Origin: Serratia sp. PL17
GTDB lineage: Bacteria; Pseudomonadota; Gammaproteobacteria; Enterobacterales; Enterobacteriaceae
Length of the DNA: 64,000 bases
Assembly (NCBI RefSeq): GCF_017832355.1
Contig: NZ_JAFIBY010000001.1
Location: 1,674,001-1,738,000 of the forward strand
Direction of reading: 5' to 3'
Positions within the stretch are counted from its first letter, which is position 1. Every line of letters begins with the position of its first letter. Both the position numbers and the translations under genes were made by a program. The notes under the pieces are model-generated. The model was given only the letters and a program-made list of their open reading frames with translations, searched no databases and was not told the origin of the DNA. Shown piece after piece: positions 47,107 to 59,303 of the stretch.

Positions 47107-47922
47107 ATGTATATCGGACTCCCACAGTGGCAACACCCGGCCTGGCACCGTATCGGGCTACGCGATCTGGCGGATTACAGCCGCTATTTTAATTGCGTGG
47201 AAGGCAATACCACCTTCTACGCGTTGCCTAAACTGGACATCGTCCAGCGCTGGCGCGATATGACCAACGACGATTTTCGCTTTTGTTTCAAGTTTCCCGC
47301 CACCATCAGCCATCAGGCCGCGCTGCGCAACTGCGCCGCTGAACTGCAGGCCTTTTATCAGTGTCTGAGCCCCGTTCATCAACGCATTGGCCAGCTTTGG
47401 CTTCAATTGCCTGCGGCTTTTGGCCCGGCTGAATTGCCGGCGATGTGGCAATTCTTTGATGCATTGCCGAAAGAGTTTACTTACGGCGTGGAGGTTAGAC
47501 ACCCCGCGTTCTTCGGCAACGGGGAAGAAGAGCGGCTGTTAAATCAGGGGTTGCATCAGCGCGGTATCAATCGGGTCATCCTTGATAGCCGGCCCGTACA
47601 TCATGCCATCCCCAACAGCGCTGCCGTACGTGACGCACAACAGAAAAAGCCTAAGCTGCCGGTGCACGCCTTGGTCACGGCCAACAACCCGCTGGTGCGT
47701 TTTATCGGTGGCGACGTCTTGCAGGACAACCTGCGCTGGTTCGATGCCTGGCAGCAGAAACTGCCCCTTTGGCAACAAAAACACCAGCCATTTCTGTTTA
47801 TCCATACGCCGGATAACGGCGACTCTCCCCAACAAGCGCAGAAAATCTGGCAGCAGCTGTATCAGGCAATTCCGAATTTACCCTCGCCACCGGACTGGCC
47901 GGAGCAGGATGCACTGTTTTAA
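47107..47922 (+). CDS. yecE: DUF72 family protein YecE
   Basis: The 271-residue protein has the DUF72 TIM-barrel-like fold. It begins MYIGLPQWQHPAWHRIGLRD and contains the signature FNCVEGNTTFYALPKLDIVQRW and DFRFCFKFPATISHQ, near-identical in E. coli YecE (272). The fold resembles endonuclease IV-like barrels; its activity is unknown. It follows yecD by 47 bases with GGAAG upstream, so they are likely co-transcribed. Confidence 0.94.
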   Translation: MYIGLPQWQHPAWHRIGLRDLADYSRYFNCVEGNTTFYALPKLDIVQRWRDMTNDDFRFCFKFPATISHQAALRNCAAELQAFYQCLSPVHQRIGQLWLQLPAAFGPAELPAMWQFFDALPKEFTYGVEVRHPAFFGNGEEERLLNQGLHQRGINRVILDSRPVHHAIPNSAAVRDAQQKKPKLPVHALVTANNPLVRFIGGDVLQDNLRWFDAWQQKLPLWQQKHQPFLFIHTPDNGDSPQQAQKIWQQLYQAIPNLPSPPDWPEQDALF

Positions 47923-48024
47923 CCGATTAATCTGACTGATTACATCAGATTTTTCCTCGCGACAGTGATTGCAATGGCAGCTATGATGCTCGCTGCCAGT
48001 TTTGGTTAGGGAATGGAGTTAAAA

Positions 48025-48420
48025 ATGGTAAGCGCGCTTTATGTAGTGCTCGGCGCATTGTTGTTGATCAAACTCTCTTATGACGTGGTTAGGCTAAGGA
48101 TGCAATACCGGGTTGCTTACGGCGACGGGGGCTTTTATGAGCTACAGACCGCCATCCGCGTTCACGGTAATGCCGTAGAATACATTCCTATTGCAGCCGT
48201 ACTGCTGGTGCTCATGGAAATGAACGGCGCTGAAATATGGATGATCCATATTTGCGGCCTGATGCTGATGGCCGGTCGCCTGGTGCATTACTACGGCTTA
48301 CGTAATCGTGAAGTTCGCTGGCGTCGTTCAGGCATGGCGGCAACCTACATTTCGTTGGTGCTAATGGTATTAGCCAACATTTTCTATCTGCCATGGGATC
48401 TTATTTTCAGCCTGCATTGA
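48025..48420 (+). CDS. yecN: MAPEG family membrane protein YecN
   Basis: The 131-residue inner-membrane protein has four hydrophobic helices and the MAPEG motif RMQYRVAYGDGGFYELQTAIRVHGNAVEYIPIA (about residues 25-57). MAPEG proteins include glutathione transferases of membrane; the role of YecN is unknown. The ATG at 48025 is preceded by GGAG and matches E. coli length (131); an in-frame ATG at 48013 precedes that site. Confidence 0.94.
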   Translation: MVSALYVVLGALLLIKLSYDVVRLRMQYRVAYGDGGFYELQTAIRVHGNAVEYIPIAAVLLVLMEMNGAEIWMIHICGLMLMAGRLVHYYGLRNREVRWRRSGMAATYISLVLMVLANIFYLPWDLIFSLH

Positions 48421-48435
48421 TCCCCTGTTGCTCCT

Positions 48436-48454
48436 CAGGCGGCTACGCCGCCTG
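48436..48454 (+). terminator. Hairpin after yecN
   Basis: CAGGCGGC-TAC-GCCGCCTG is a perfect 8-bp stem 15 bases past the yecN stop. The following T content (CTTCC...CTTTCTT) is weak, so termination may be inefficient. Confidence 0.55.
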
Positions 48455-48514
48455 CTTCCGCTGCGCTTTCTTGCCGTTATCTGTTAGAATATGCCCCTTC
48501 GAATTCTGAACTGA

Positions 48515-50235
<1,721 letters not shown>

Positions 50236-50408
50236 CCCCTTCCTGCTTTAAGGGCTCAGCACATGTTGGGCCCTTAACACATGGTAAAAAACCCACTCCT
50301 AACACTTTCGTCTCAACGTGTTGTGTCATGTCTCACCGACACGGGAACGTTGCATTAAAAATGTTACCTTCTCCTACAATGGCGATGACCCCAATAGAGG
50401 ATAACGCC

Positions 50409-52250
50409 ATGACGACATTACAATATATCGATAGTATCAATGCACTCCGAGCCTATGCACCTACTGAGAATGGTCAAGTCGTATTTCTGATTTCCCATCA
50501 GGCGGGTAGTCATCAAGGATCCGGTAAGTTCTACTATGACACAACGGATAGCACCAGCGTCGACAACAATGGCACAGTGATTGTCACCGCCTCAGGCGCG
50601 CGTTGGAAAAGGTTCGGCAATAGGATCACCTTCGACGATTTTGGTGCAGACCCAACGGGTTTAACCTCTTCAGATGATGCTGTAGAAGCCGCCATCAAAG
50701 CAGTCTCTTCACTGAAGAACAAAATCGTCTTTACCAGCAATAATGCACAATATCTGCTTAACAGAGCCACTGCGATTACCGTTCCTGCGGGAGTCACCCT
50801 AAAAGGGAATCGCACAGCCATGGCACAAGGGCCTTCCAGCAATACGACCAACGGCCCTGCCCGCGCGGGGCTTACGGACGACAGTGCATTTATTATCCGT
50901 AAGCCGGTGGGGGTGACATGCTTCAGCTGTGCTCGAGACGTGGTTTTTGATGGCTGGTCATTCTTGTATCCAGATCAGATCTATACCGCGGAAAGTAGTG
51001 CGCAATTCAGACAGTACGGGGCAACGATCACTTCAACAGGCACGTTGTCGGTATCACATTGTCGCTATGTAGGTGCTTATGACTTCGTTAATGCTAGCGG
51101 CGAAGCCAACTACTTCGATAGTATTTACGGCTGGGCTATCCGTTGTGATTACAAGATCTCCGGGAGCCGAGAAATAAACAGATTTACTAATGTTCATGTT
51201 AATCCTAACGTCGTTCGCCCGACAGAAAAAGCAGTCACAGCCTCACTAACAGTGGAAGGTTCATGCGCTTTTAACCTGGATCGCCATGACAATACCTTTT
51301 TGACCAACGTTTTCGCCTATGGCAAAAAAGTCTTCCTGAGATCCACGACGTTAGGAACCAGCTACTTAGGTGGCGTCAGTCTGACCAACTTTATGGCCGA
51401 CCGTAACGGCACCTGTTTTGAGATCGACTCTGACTCTGCAGCAAATATTCAGATCGCCAACGGCTCTTACATTAATGATTATGGTGACCTCGACGGGGGG
51501 TTCCTGGTGTTAAAAAAATCGGTATCTCGCCAAAATATTACGCCGGTTCACATCACCAATGTGACATTTTCTACCGCCAATAATCCTAAAGGTACCCTTT
51601 CACCGCAGGCTATATATTTTGCGGCTGACAGTGGCTATCAGTTGGCTTTCAGTAACAGCGTTATGCCGCTATGGACGAATGGCGCACTTAATAACGCCAG
51701 CGGATATAACCTGCTCAGAGGGGAAATCACTATTGCCCAGCGTGTATATCAGTAGACCTCTGCACCGCAGAACTACCTTGATAATGCCAGCCTGGTTGAT
51801 GTCGATACCACTAGTCAGCCAGTCAACTGGTCAATAGATGGTAATTTGACGGCAAACAGCAATCAAATCACATCAACCGGTGCTAACCCAAGATACAAGG
51901 GCATTCTGCAGCGCATTCATCGGAGTATCGGTAATAGAACCTTTTGGGCAGTCGCCTCATCCATTGGTGACCCAAATGCGAGTGTGCCACCTGGCACGCC
52001 TGAGCCAAGTGTTTCAACAGGAATATGGGCACGGAGTTTTAACGATAACTATACCGATCTTATCGAAAGTGACACGGTACCTTGGGTACAGATAGGCAAC
52101 CTGTTTTATGCACAGTTTTATATGAGTAACACCCGGACAATCCACGATATCCTGGTCAACCCGGGTTCAAACGGTAACACAGTGAGAATTCTTGCTTGTG
52201 GTATCAGTCCAGGACAAATTTTCGATTTTAGTTCCCTGTCTCTATTCTGA
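50409..52250 (+). pseudogene. Phage tailspike-like beta-helix protein with in-frame amber codon
   Basis: The ATG at 50409 follows AGAGG and opens a 448-residue frame stopping at TAG (51753-51755). The same frame continues open for about 164 more codons to 52250, with residues TSAPQNYLDNASLVDVDTTS directly after the stop, so the original product was about 612 residues. The N-terminal part has the FYYDTTDSTSVDNNGTVIVT and SGARWKRFG segment typical of phage tailspikes, then ITFDDFGADPTGLTSSDDAV, the entry to a pectate-lyase-like beta-helix. Such proteins bind or cut surface polysaccharides. No other phage gene is nearby; codon use is more AT-rich than its neighbours. In E. coli the cmoB and cutC neighbourhood has no such gene. 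It may be a decayed gene, or read through as Gln by an amber suppressor. Confidence 0.78.
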
Positions 52251-52257
52251 ATGACAT

Positions 52258-52286
52258 TAAAAAGGCCCCGATATAATCGGGGCCTG
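52258..52286 (-). terminator. cutC terminator
   Basis: On the minus strand AGGCCCCGAT-TAT-ATCGGGGCCT is followed by TTTTAATG; a 10-bp stem about 60 bases after the cutC stop, also just past the end of the tailspike frame. Confidence 0.88.
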
Positions 52287-52344
52287 CTATAAGTTTATGC
52301 GCGTACCATGGCTTCTTTCCGTCTAAACAACGATAGCTGGGTAC

Positions 52345-53103
52345 TTATGCACTCTGCGCCAACGGATCAACCAGTGCCAACGCGTTTTTCATCGCCTCTA
52401 CCATTTCGCCATCGACGCAATAGTGGCTAAATTCATCAACCTCGCTGTCTGAACACATGGTCACGCCAGCCTTGCGATAGCGCATGGTCGAAGGCACTTC
52501 ATGGCCGGATGAGCTATGCACTTCCTGAATGCCAATATCAACGAACTTGTGCAAGTTACTGAGCCGAACTCCTGCCCCTGCCATAATCACTGGCCCCTGG
52601 CTAGCCTGCACTAGATCACGCAGCAAGGGTAAACCCAGCTCTGCATTTTGCTGCTGACCGGATGTCAGTATCCGCGCGACGCCCAACTGTGTGAGCTGAT
52701 CAAGCGCGGCCATCGGGTTTTGGCACATGTCAAAAGCACGATGGAAAGTCACCGCCATATTGCCGCTCAAGCGCATCACTTCGCGCATACGCGGCAGATC
52801 GATATGCCCTTCTTCATCCAGCATTCCAACTACCACACCGGCAAAACCCATGTCGCGGATTTGCGCAATATCGTGCTTTATTATGTCAAAATCTACGGCG
52901 CTATAACAAAAATCGCCGCCCCGCGGGCGAACGATCGGATGCACAGGTACGCTGACCCGCTCCCGCGCCAGGCGTAATGAACCGTAGCTGGGTGTCAGCC
53001 CCCCCTCACTCTGACTGGCGCACAGTTCTATACGATCGGCACCTGCCCGCTCAGCCGTCAGCGCACAATCGACGCTATAGCAACAAACTTCCAGTTTAAT
53101 CAT
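52345..53103 (-). CDS. cutC: Copper homeostasis-type protein CutC
   Basis: The 252-residue TIM-barrel protein matches CutC, once linked to copper tolerance; in E. coli that phenotype is partly due to the neighbouring MicL sRNA, so its own role is uncertain. It starts [28 protein letters not shown] and has the signatures [23 protein letters not shown] and [10 protein letters not shown]. The ATG at 53103 follows GGGGGTG; a GTG six bases earlier is less likely. In E. coli the 3' end of cutC encodes MicL; that possibility was not tested here. Confidence 0.93.
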   Translation of the reverse strand: MIKLEVCCYSVDCALTAERAGADRIELCASQSEGGLTPSYGSLRLARERVSVPVHPIVRPRGGDFCYSAVDFDIIKHDIAQIRDMGFAGVVVGMLDEEGHIDLPRMREVMRLSGNMAVTFHRAFDMCQNPMAALDQLTQLGVARILTSGQQQNAELGLPLLRDLVQASQGPVIMAGAGVRLSNLHKFVDIGIQEVHSSSGHEVPSTMRYRKAGVTMCSDSEVDEFSHYCVDGEMVEAMKNALALVDPLAQSA

Positions 53104-53265
53104 TGTCACCCCCAGATGACGGCTAACATGTGACAGTAATTGTTAATTCTTCCATTTCTCACGTAGGCTCATACAGAGCCCCTAAATAATTGGAGCTGCA
53201 TCACGTAACAAAAATGCAACGTCAATATGACGGACATAGGTATAAACCAGCTCAGGGTAGTAACT

Positions 53266-54417
53266 ATGGCATTCAATTTTGATCAATGGGTAGACCGTAG
53301 TCACAGTGACAGCGTTAAGTGGGATAAATATCGTGACCGCGACATTATTCCGCTCTGGGTTGCTGACACCGACTTCCTTTCACCCCCCGCTATCATCGAT
53401 GCATTACAGCAGCGAGTGGCCCATGCCGTGTTCGGCTATGGGCATCCATCCCCTGCACTCATTGAGGTTTTTAGCCAGCGTATGCTAGAACGCTATAGCT
53501 GGCGTATCAATCCTGAATGGCTGATTTTCCTGCCTGGATTGGTTTGCGGTCTAAATTTATGCGTGCGGGCTTTTACGGCTGAAAACGAAGGCACGCTGGC
53601 ACCATCACCGATCTATCCCCCGTTTCGCAAAGCGGCGAAATTCGCTGGACGCTCGCAGTTGCAGGTACCGCTGGCACTGAAGGAGAAGCGATGGGTGTTA
53701 GATTTCACCACCCTCACGGAACAGCTCAATGGCAGAGAAAAATTACTGCTGTTGTGTAACCCGCAAAATCCGGGCGGCACTGTCTATCGCAGGCAAGAGC
53801 TGTTACAGCAACATTCGTTCGCTCAAAACCACGATCTGATCGTCTGTTCCGATGAAATCCATTGTGATCTCCTGCTTGAACCAGGGTGTCAGCACATCCC
53901 CTTTGCCACGTTAAATGAGGATGCCGCCCAGCGCAGCATTACGCTGATGTCGCCGTCGAAAACCTTTAATATTGCCGGACTGGGTGCCTCGATGGCGATT
54001 GTGCCCAACCCTGCTTTGCGGCAAAAGCTGATCCGCACACGCAGTGGCATCGTACCTGAAGTGGATATACTGGCGCTGGTTGCCGCACAGGCAGCCTACC
54101 AGCATGGGCAAGAGTGGTTGGACGAACTGTTGGTTTATCTGCGTGCCAACCGTGATTTGGTGACCGAGCGTATTAATGCCATGCCCGGCCTGCAGCTACA
54201 ACCGATTGAGGCAACCTACCTGGCGTGGATAGACTGCCGCCAACTGGCCGTCGACAATCCGCATGCCTTTTTTGAACGGGCGGGCGTTGGATTAAGCCCG
54301 GGCCTAGATTTTGGTAACCGGCATTTTGTCCGCTTGAATTTTGGTTGTCGGCGCGAGCTACTCATCCAAGCGTTGGGTCGTATGCTGATGGCCACCCACT
54401 CACTAATGCCAGGCTAA
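53266..54417 (+). CDS. MalY/PatB-type C-S beta-lyase
   Basis: The 383-residue PLP enzyme belongs to the MalY/PatB aminotransferase-fold lyases that cleave cystathionine and other cysteine S-conjugates. It has VADTDFLSPPAIIDAL (family start), the DEIHCDLLL segment with cofactor Asp, and the PLP Lys in SPSKTFNIAGLGAS (about residue 230). Start 53266 follows AGGG. It converges on yecM with a four-base overlap of stops. E. coli has malY elsewhere with malI; this copy lacks malX/malI neighbours, so it may be a PatB-like cysteine or thiol lyase rather than MalY proper. Confidence 0.88.
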   Translation: MAFNFDQWVDRSHSDSVKWDKYRDRDIIPLWVADTDFLSPPAIIDALQQRVAHAVFGYGHPSPALIEVFSQRMLERYSWRINPEWLIFLPGLVCGLNLCVRAFTAENEGTLAPSPIYPPFRKAAKFAGRSQLQVPLALKEKRWVLDFTTLTEQLNGREKLLLLCNPQNPGGTVYRRQELLQQHSFAQNHDLIVCSDEIHCDLLLEPGCQHIPFATLNEDAAQRSITLMSPSKTFNIAGLGASMAIVPNPALRQKLIRTRSGIVPEVDILALVAAQAAYQHGQEWLDELLVYLRANRDLVTERINAMPGLQLQPIEATYLAWIDCRQLAVDNPHAFFERAGVGLSPGLDFGNRHFVRLNFGCRRELLIQALGRMLMATHSLMPG

Positions 54418-54977
54418 CGTTGTTCGCTGGCGACAACGTCCCTAATCGAGTAGGGGTGAAACTTGATCGTCACGCTGCCGTCGGTGATCGCCAACGTCGG
54501 GTTCGGCAGACGCTCCCCATCAGTCTGTGGCGAACTCTGTTTCAGTTTTATCCCTTGAGCCAATAGCGCTTCATCAGGCAACTGAGCCAGCGCGCGCGCG
54601 TAAAGCGTGGCAGGATCGCCACCCAGTACCAGTTCCACATGTTCCCAGCCTTCATGCGGATAACGTTTATCACCGGGATAAGGCAACTCAATACAGTCAA
54701 TCTGCCAAGGTCCCACGTTAAGGGGTTGTTGAAGATCAAACAGGTAAATAGGACGCCCCTTGATTATCGCCTCAGACAACAGTGAGCCACACTGTTGTAG
54801 CCCTTCGCGCCAGCGATCGGCCGTTGTGTTTTGATGGCAGCGTACCGATATGTGGTCCGCACTGAACTGTGTTAAATCCAGGTGCAACTTCTCGGCAAAG
54901 CGGTTCAGTGCCTGTTCAAAGCGCGGCAGATCCAGCACCAAATCGTTAAGCTCGGCAATGGCCGTAAAAGTCGTCAT
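54414..54977 (-). CDS. yecM: YecM family protein
   Basis: The 187-residue protein matches E. coli YecM (188), a VOC-superfamily metal-binding fold of unknown substrate. It starts MTTFTAIAELNDLVLDLPRF and shows paired metal-site blocks DHISVRCHQNTTADRWREGL and GWEHVELVLGG. The ATG at 54977 is preceded by GAGGATTCT; the open frame upstream (to 55097) has no family match. The E. coli order yecM-argS is kept, though here a long spacer lies between them. Confidence 0.92.
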   Translation of the reverse strand: MTTFTAIAELNDLVLDLPRFEQALNRFAEKLHLDLTQFSADHISVRCHQNTTADRWREGLQQCGSLLSEAIIKGRPIYLFDLQQPLNVGPWQIDCIELPYPGDKRYPHEGWEHVELVLGGDPATLYARALAQLPDEALLAQGIKLKQSSPQTDGERLPNPTLAITDGSVTIKFHPYSIRDVVASEQR

Positions 54978-55485
54978 AGAATCCTCGAAACAACGGAAAG
55001 CGATTTTCAGGTGGTGTAATTTACACGCCGAAGGCTCAGCTATCCATACGGAAACCTTCGGCAAGCGGACTTTTTTGGTGCAGAGTGCGGCCATCAACTA
55101 AACCAGGAATGCAGCTGGTTATAAAAAGCACAAAATAACAATTTATTTAGATTTTATTACAGCCGTGTTTCGTTTTTCCCAGTTTTTAATTCCGAAAACT
55201 CATTGTTGCATAAGTTTATAACGTTTAATCATGACGTAAGACTTAAGAATACTACTAACTTATTAAGTTATAAAATCGCAATAACAAGAGATACATATGA
55301 TTAAGAAGACAGCACCCACTGGCACAATAGAAATAAAAAAACAATAAGCCTTTCATTATAACCCATTGTTTTATAGTCAATTAAAATAAAAACAACATGA
55401 GAATCATCCTAAACAAGATTTGTGCAATTGCGTGAAAATATCAATTAAGCTACTTTAGTGAAAATTGAGTTTGAGATAATTAGTT
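54978..55485. other. AT-rich yecM upstream region with a 16-codon ORF
   Basis: This spacer is very AT-rich. It holds a short frame, ATG 55297 to TAA 55347, encoding MIKKTAPTGTIEIKKQ, with AAGAG 6 bases before the ATG and TAAAAT about 30 bases upstream as a possible -10. A peptide of this size cannot be judged by eye. No other gene was supported. The region probably also contains the yecM promoter. Confidence 0.3.
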
Positions 55486-55605
55486 ATGATACTTTTAATA
55501 ATGTCCCTGCTATTGATAGTTATTGCCGCATACGCGATATTCCGTCATTTCAAATCACGCCGCAATAACACGTTAGACGGTGGTCGTCGGAACAAAAGGC
55601 ACTAG
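55486..55605 (+). CDS. Possible 39-residue single-span membrane protein
   Basis: An ATG-TAG frame encodes MILLIMSLLLIVIAAYAIFR, a hydrophobic helix, followed by a basic tail HFKSRRNNTLDGGRRNKRH, the layout of N-in/C-cytoplasmic small inner-membrane proteins. A GAGATAA sequence precedes the ATG at about 10 bases. It reads in the direction of argS, 235 bases upstream of it. No family recognised. An overlapping 69-codon frame in another phase (from 55580) looks non-coding. Confidence 0.42.
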   Translation: MILLIMSLLLIVIAAYAIFRHFKSRRNNTLDGGRRNKRH

Positions 55606-55840
55606 CTTTGCCTATTTTGGTCTCTTCATTCCCTCTCTTTTTTTATCCGTTTACTCCTCTCATTTAGCGCTCCGCGACTTTCAGCTTATCCCTCGCCAAC
55701 TGCTGACGTCCTCCCTCAAATCGGTTACAATTACAGGCTGTTTTGTGGTGGGCCGCCGTCTTGACGTGCAGCCAGAAAACCACCTTTGAATCCCGTAGGG
55801 GCATGGCACACGGCCCCTCGTTCGTCATTAAGGTAACCCG

Positions 55841-57571
55841 GTGAATATTCAGGTTCTTCTTTCAGATAAAGTCAGCCAGGCGCTGATTGCCGCAGGCGCG
55901 CCAGCCGATTGCGAAGCGCAAGTCCGTCAGTCAGCAAAAGCACAGTTTGGTGACTATCAGGCCAATGGTGTGATGTCCGTTGCCAAGAAACTTGGCATGC
56001 CACCCCGCCAATTGGCAGAAAAAGTGGTGCAGCTCCTTGAGCTCGGCGACATCGCCAGCAAAGTGGAAATCGCCGGTCCAGGCTTTATCAATATCTTCCT
56101 GAACAGCGCTTGGGTCGCACAGCAAACCGACCGCGTATTGAGTGCGCCAAAACTGGATATTGCCCCTGTCGAACAGCAAACCATCGTTATCGACTACTCA
56201 GCCCCTAACGTGGCGAAAGAAATGCACGTCGGCCATCTGCGTTCCACCATTATCGGTGACGCTGCTGCACGTACGCAGGAGTTTTTGGGCCATAAAGTGA
56301 TCCGCGCCAACCACGTCGGCGACTGGGGCACCCAGTTCGGCATGTTGATTGCCTATCTGGAAAAAATGCAGAACGAAAACGCCAGCGATATGGATCTGTC
56401 TGACCTGGAACAGTTCTATCGTGAAGCGAAAAAGCACTATGACGAAGACGCAGAGTTCGCCGAGCGCGCGCGTGCCTACGTCGTTAAATTACAAGGTGGC
56501 GATCAATACTGCCTGAAAATGTGGCGTAAATTGGTCGACATCACCATGGCGCAAAATCAGCTGACTTATAACCGGCTGAACGTGACCCTGACCGAAGACG
56601 ATGTCATGGGCGAAAGCCTGTATAACGCGATGCTGCCTGGCATCGTCGCCGATCTCAAGGCTAAGGGGCTGGCAGTAGAAAGCGAAGGCGCAACCGTGGT
56701 ATTCCTCGATGAATACAAAAATAAAGACGGCGAGCCTATGGGCGTCATCATCCAGAAGAAAGATGGCGGCTACCTGTACACCACTACCGATATTGCCTGT
56801 GCTAAATACCGCTATGAGACGCTGGGCGCCGATCGGGTGCTGTATTACATCGACTCGCGTCAGCACCAGCATTTGATGCAGGCCTGGACCATCGTGCGTA
56901 AAGCCGGTTATATCCCGGACTCTCTCTCGCTCGAACACCACATGTTCGGCATGATGTTGGGTAAAGACGGCAAGCCGTTCAAAACCCGTTCAGGGGGCAC
57001 GGTAAAACTGTCTGATCTGCTGGATGAAGCCGTCGATCGTGCCGCTAAACTGATCGCCGAGAAAAACCCGGACATGCCTGCAGAAGAAATGCAAAATCTG
57101 GCCAATGCCGTTGGCATCGGTGCGGTGAAGTATGCCGACCTGTCAAAAAGCCGTACCACCGATTATATCTTCGACTGGGACAACATGCTGGCGTTCGAAG
57201 GTAATACCGCGCCTTATATGCAGTATGCCTATACCCGTGTCTCTTCCGTATTTAAACGTGCCGGCGTCGACGAAAGCAATCTGACCCTGCCGTTGGTCAT
57301 GACGGAAGAACGCGAGATTGCATTGGCGACACGCCTTCTGCAATTTGAAGAAGTCATCACCACCGTAGCACGTGACGGCACACCACACGTGATGTGTAGC
57401 TACCTGTACGACTTGGCGGGCCTGTTCTCCAGCTTCTATGAACACTGTCAGATCCTGAACGCAGACAGCGAAGAAGCTCGTCAAAGCCGCCTGAAACTGG
57501 CCTTACTGACCGCGAAGACGCTGAAAGCCGGGTTGGATACACTGGGTATCGAAACCGTCGAGCGTATGTAA
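55841..57571 (+). CDS. argS: Arginyl-tRNA synthetase ArgS (GTG start)
   Basis: The 576-residue class I synthetase charges tRNA-Arg. The HIGH motif appears as [18 protein letters not shown] (about residue 125); DALR anticodon-binding sequence closes the protein ([26 protein letters not shown]). KMSKS is degenerate, as in E. coli ArgRS. The start is GTG at 55841 with AGG upstream, again as in E. coli. Length matches E. coli (577). A bidirectional terminator follows, then the convergent murJ. Confidence 0.97.
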   Translation: MNIQVLLSDKVSQALIAAGAPADCEAQVRQSAKAQFGDYQANGVMSVAKKLGMPPRQLAEKVVQLLELGDIASKVEIAGPGFINIFLNSAWVAQQTDRVLSAPKLDIAPVEQQTIVIDYSAPNVAKEMHVGHLRSTIIGDAAARTQEFLGHKVIRANHVGDWGTQFGMLIAYLEKMQNENASDMDLSDLEQFYREAKKHYDEDAEFAERARAYVVKLQGGDQYCLKMWRKLVDITMAQNQLTYNRLNVTLTEDDVMGESLYNAMLPGIVADLKAKGLAVESEGATVVFLDEYKNKDGEPMGVIIQKKDGGYLYTTTDIACAKYRYETLGADRVLYYIDSRQHQHLMQAWTIVRKAGYIPDSLSLEHHMFGMMLGKDGKPFKTRSGGTVKLSDLLDEAVDRAAKLIAEKNPDMPAEEMQNLANAVGIGAVKYADLSKSRTTDYIFDWDNMLAFEGNTAPYMQYAYTRVSSVFKRAGVDESNLTLPLVMTEEREIALATRLLQFEEVITTVARDGTPHVMCSYLYDLAGLFSSFYEHCQILNADSEEARQSRLKLALLTAKTLKAGLDTLGIETVERM

Positions 57572-57592
57572 GCCATCCGCGCTGAATACGCA

Positions 57593-57619
57593 AAAGGGTC
57601 GCCGAGGCGACCCTTTTTT
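57593..57619. terminator. Bidirectional terminator, argS/murJ
   Basis: AAAGGGTCGCC-GAG-GGCGACCCTTT with T-run extension on the plus strand and A on the other, between convergent genes. Confidence 0.92.
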
Positions 57620-57645
57620 ACGCGTTGAAAACGGGGAATCTCTGC

Positions 57646-59181
57646 TTATGCCACTCGGCGGGCAAAGTCGCGTGGACGGAAACCCAATCCCCCCAATACA
57701 CCAAAGTAGGCCACGACACCGGCGACAACCACCAGCGACAGACGCAATAAACGCTCAAGCATATTGCCTTGATCCCAGGCAGGCATCAGCCACATCACAC
57801 AAACCAATACCGCTGACATCACAATCACCGCAATCACCAACTTGGTCAAGAACATTGCCCAGCCCGGCTGCGGGTGGAAAATCTTCTGCTTACGCAATTG
57901 CCAGTAGAGCAGTGAGGCATTAAGGCAGGCGCCCAAACCGATCGACAGTGAAAGGCCTGCATGTTTCAACGGGCCAATAAACATCAGGTTCATCACCTGG
58001 GTCAAAATCAACGTGATAATGGCGATTTTAACCGGCGTTTTGATGTCCTGACGCGAATAAAAACCGGGGGCCAATACCTTCACCACAATTAACCCCATCA
58101 AGCCCACCGAATAGGCGACCAATGCGCGCTGCGTCATCGCGGCATCGAAGGCGCTGAACTTGCCGTACTGGAACAGCGATACCGTCAACGGTTTGGCCAA
58201 AATACCCAGTGCAATGGCACTCGGCAACGCCAACAGGAAGCACAGACGCAGCCCCCAGTCCATTAATCGGGAATACTCGTCGTGATTACCGCTAGAGAAA
58301 CTTTTTGCCAACGACGGCAGCAAAATCGTGCCCAGTGCCACGCCCAACACGCCAGAAGGAAACTCCATCAGACGGTCCGCATAATACATCCAGGATACCG
58401 AACCAGAGACCAGAAATGAGGCGAAAATGGTGTTGATTATCAGCGAGATTTGGCTCACGGAGACGCCAAAAATTGCGGGCCCCATCTGACGCATTACCCG
58501 CCATACACCGGCATCGCCGAGCTTGAGACGCGGCAGCACCAACATGCCAATCTTCTTCAGATGTGGGAGCTGGTAACCCAGTTGCAGCACCCCGCCGACC
58601 ACCACCGCCCAGGCCAGTGCCATGACCGGAGGATTGAAGTAAGGCGCGGCAAATAGCGCAAAGCCTATCATGCTCACGTTCAGCAGCGTCGGCGCAAAAG
58701 CGGGGATCGAAAAGCGGTTCCAGGTATTGAGTATCGAACCGACCAATGAAGCCAGCGAGATCAGCAGAATATACGGAAAGGTGACGCGCAACAGCGATGA
58801 CGTCAGAGCGAACTTGTCCGGTGAGTCGACAAAGCCCGGCGCGGTAATGTAAATCACCCAAGGGGCCGCCAACATACCAAGCACCGTCACCAGCGCCAAC
58901 ACCAACGTTAACAGACCTGAAACGTAGGCAATAAAAGTACGTGTAGCCTCTTCCCCCTGCTGACTTTTATATTCGGCCAGGATAGGCACAAAAGCTTGGG
59001 AAAACGCCCCTTCGGCAAAAATACGCCGCAATAGGTTGGGAAGCTTGAATGCCACGAAGAAGGCATCTGTTGCCATACCGGCACCAAACACCCGCGCCAC
59101 GATCGCGTCACGGGCAAAGCCCAGCACCCGTGAGAACATCGTCATAGAGCTGACGGCTGCCAGTGATTTTAGTAGGTTCAT
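57646..59181 (-). CDS. murJ: Lipid II flippase MurJ
   Basis: The 511-residue inner-membrane protein flips lipid II to the periplasmic side for peptidoglycan synthesis. About 14 hydrophobic helices are present. It starts [35 protein letters not shown], the typical MurJ beginning with the functional Arg region, and contains [27 protein letters not shown]. Length is identical to E. coli MurJ. It follows mviM in the same direction, and faces argS, which is not its neighbour in E. coli (there flgN follows). Confidence 0.96.
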   Translation of the reverse strand: MNLLKSLAAVSSMTMFSRVLGFARDAIVARVFGAGMATDAFFVAFKLPNLLRRIFAEGAFSQAFVPILAEYKSQQGEEATRTFIAYVSGLLTLVLALVTVLGMLAAPWVIYITAPGFVDSPDKFALTSSLLRVTFPYILLISLASLVGSILNTWNRFSIPAFAPTLLNVSMIGFALFAAPYFNPPVMALAWAVVVGGVLQLGYQLPHLKKIGMLVLPRLKLGDAGVWRVMRQMGPAIFGVSVSQISLIINTIFASFLVSGSVSWMYYADRLMEFPSGVLGVALGTILLPSLAKSFSSGNHDEYSRLMDWGLRLCFLLALPSAIALGILAKPLTVSLFQYGKFSAFDAAMTQRALVAYSVGLMGLIVVKVLAPGFYSRQDIKTPVKIAIITLILTQVMNLMFIGPLKHAGLSLSIGLGACLNASLLYWQLRKQKIFHPQPGWAMFLTKLVIAVIVMSAVLVCVMWLMPAWDQGNMLERLLRLSLVVVAGVVAYFGVLGGLGFRPRDFARRVA

Positions 59182-59210
59182 GTGGTTTTTCTGATACGCC
59201 CTGTAAATGT

Positions 59211-59234
59211 TGACGCCTGCATCAGCAGGCGTCA
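59211..59234. repeat. 10-bp inverted repeat between mviM and murJ
   Basis: TGACGCCTGC-ATCA-GCAGGCGTCA is a perfect stem-loop in the 122-base gap. There is no T tract on the minus strand, so it may be a stability or pausing hairpin within the mviM-murJ transcript. Confidence 0.6.
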
Positions 59235-59303
59235 GTAAAACTATCGGCTCAGTTTACCCATCCGCAGCAGAATAGCTACCGCCATATGTTACATAGAGTT
59301 ATC

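Noticed and set aside
50236-52344. Integrated prophage around the tailspike gene
   Set aside because: No integrase, att-like repeat, lysis or capsid gene is present; only the single gene is foreign-looking.
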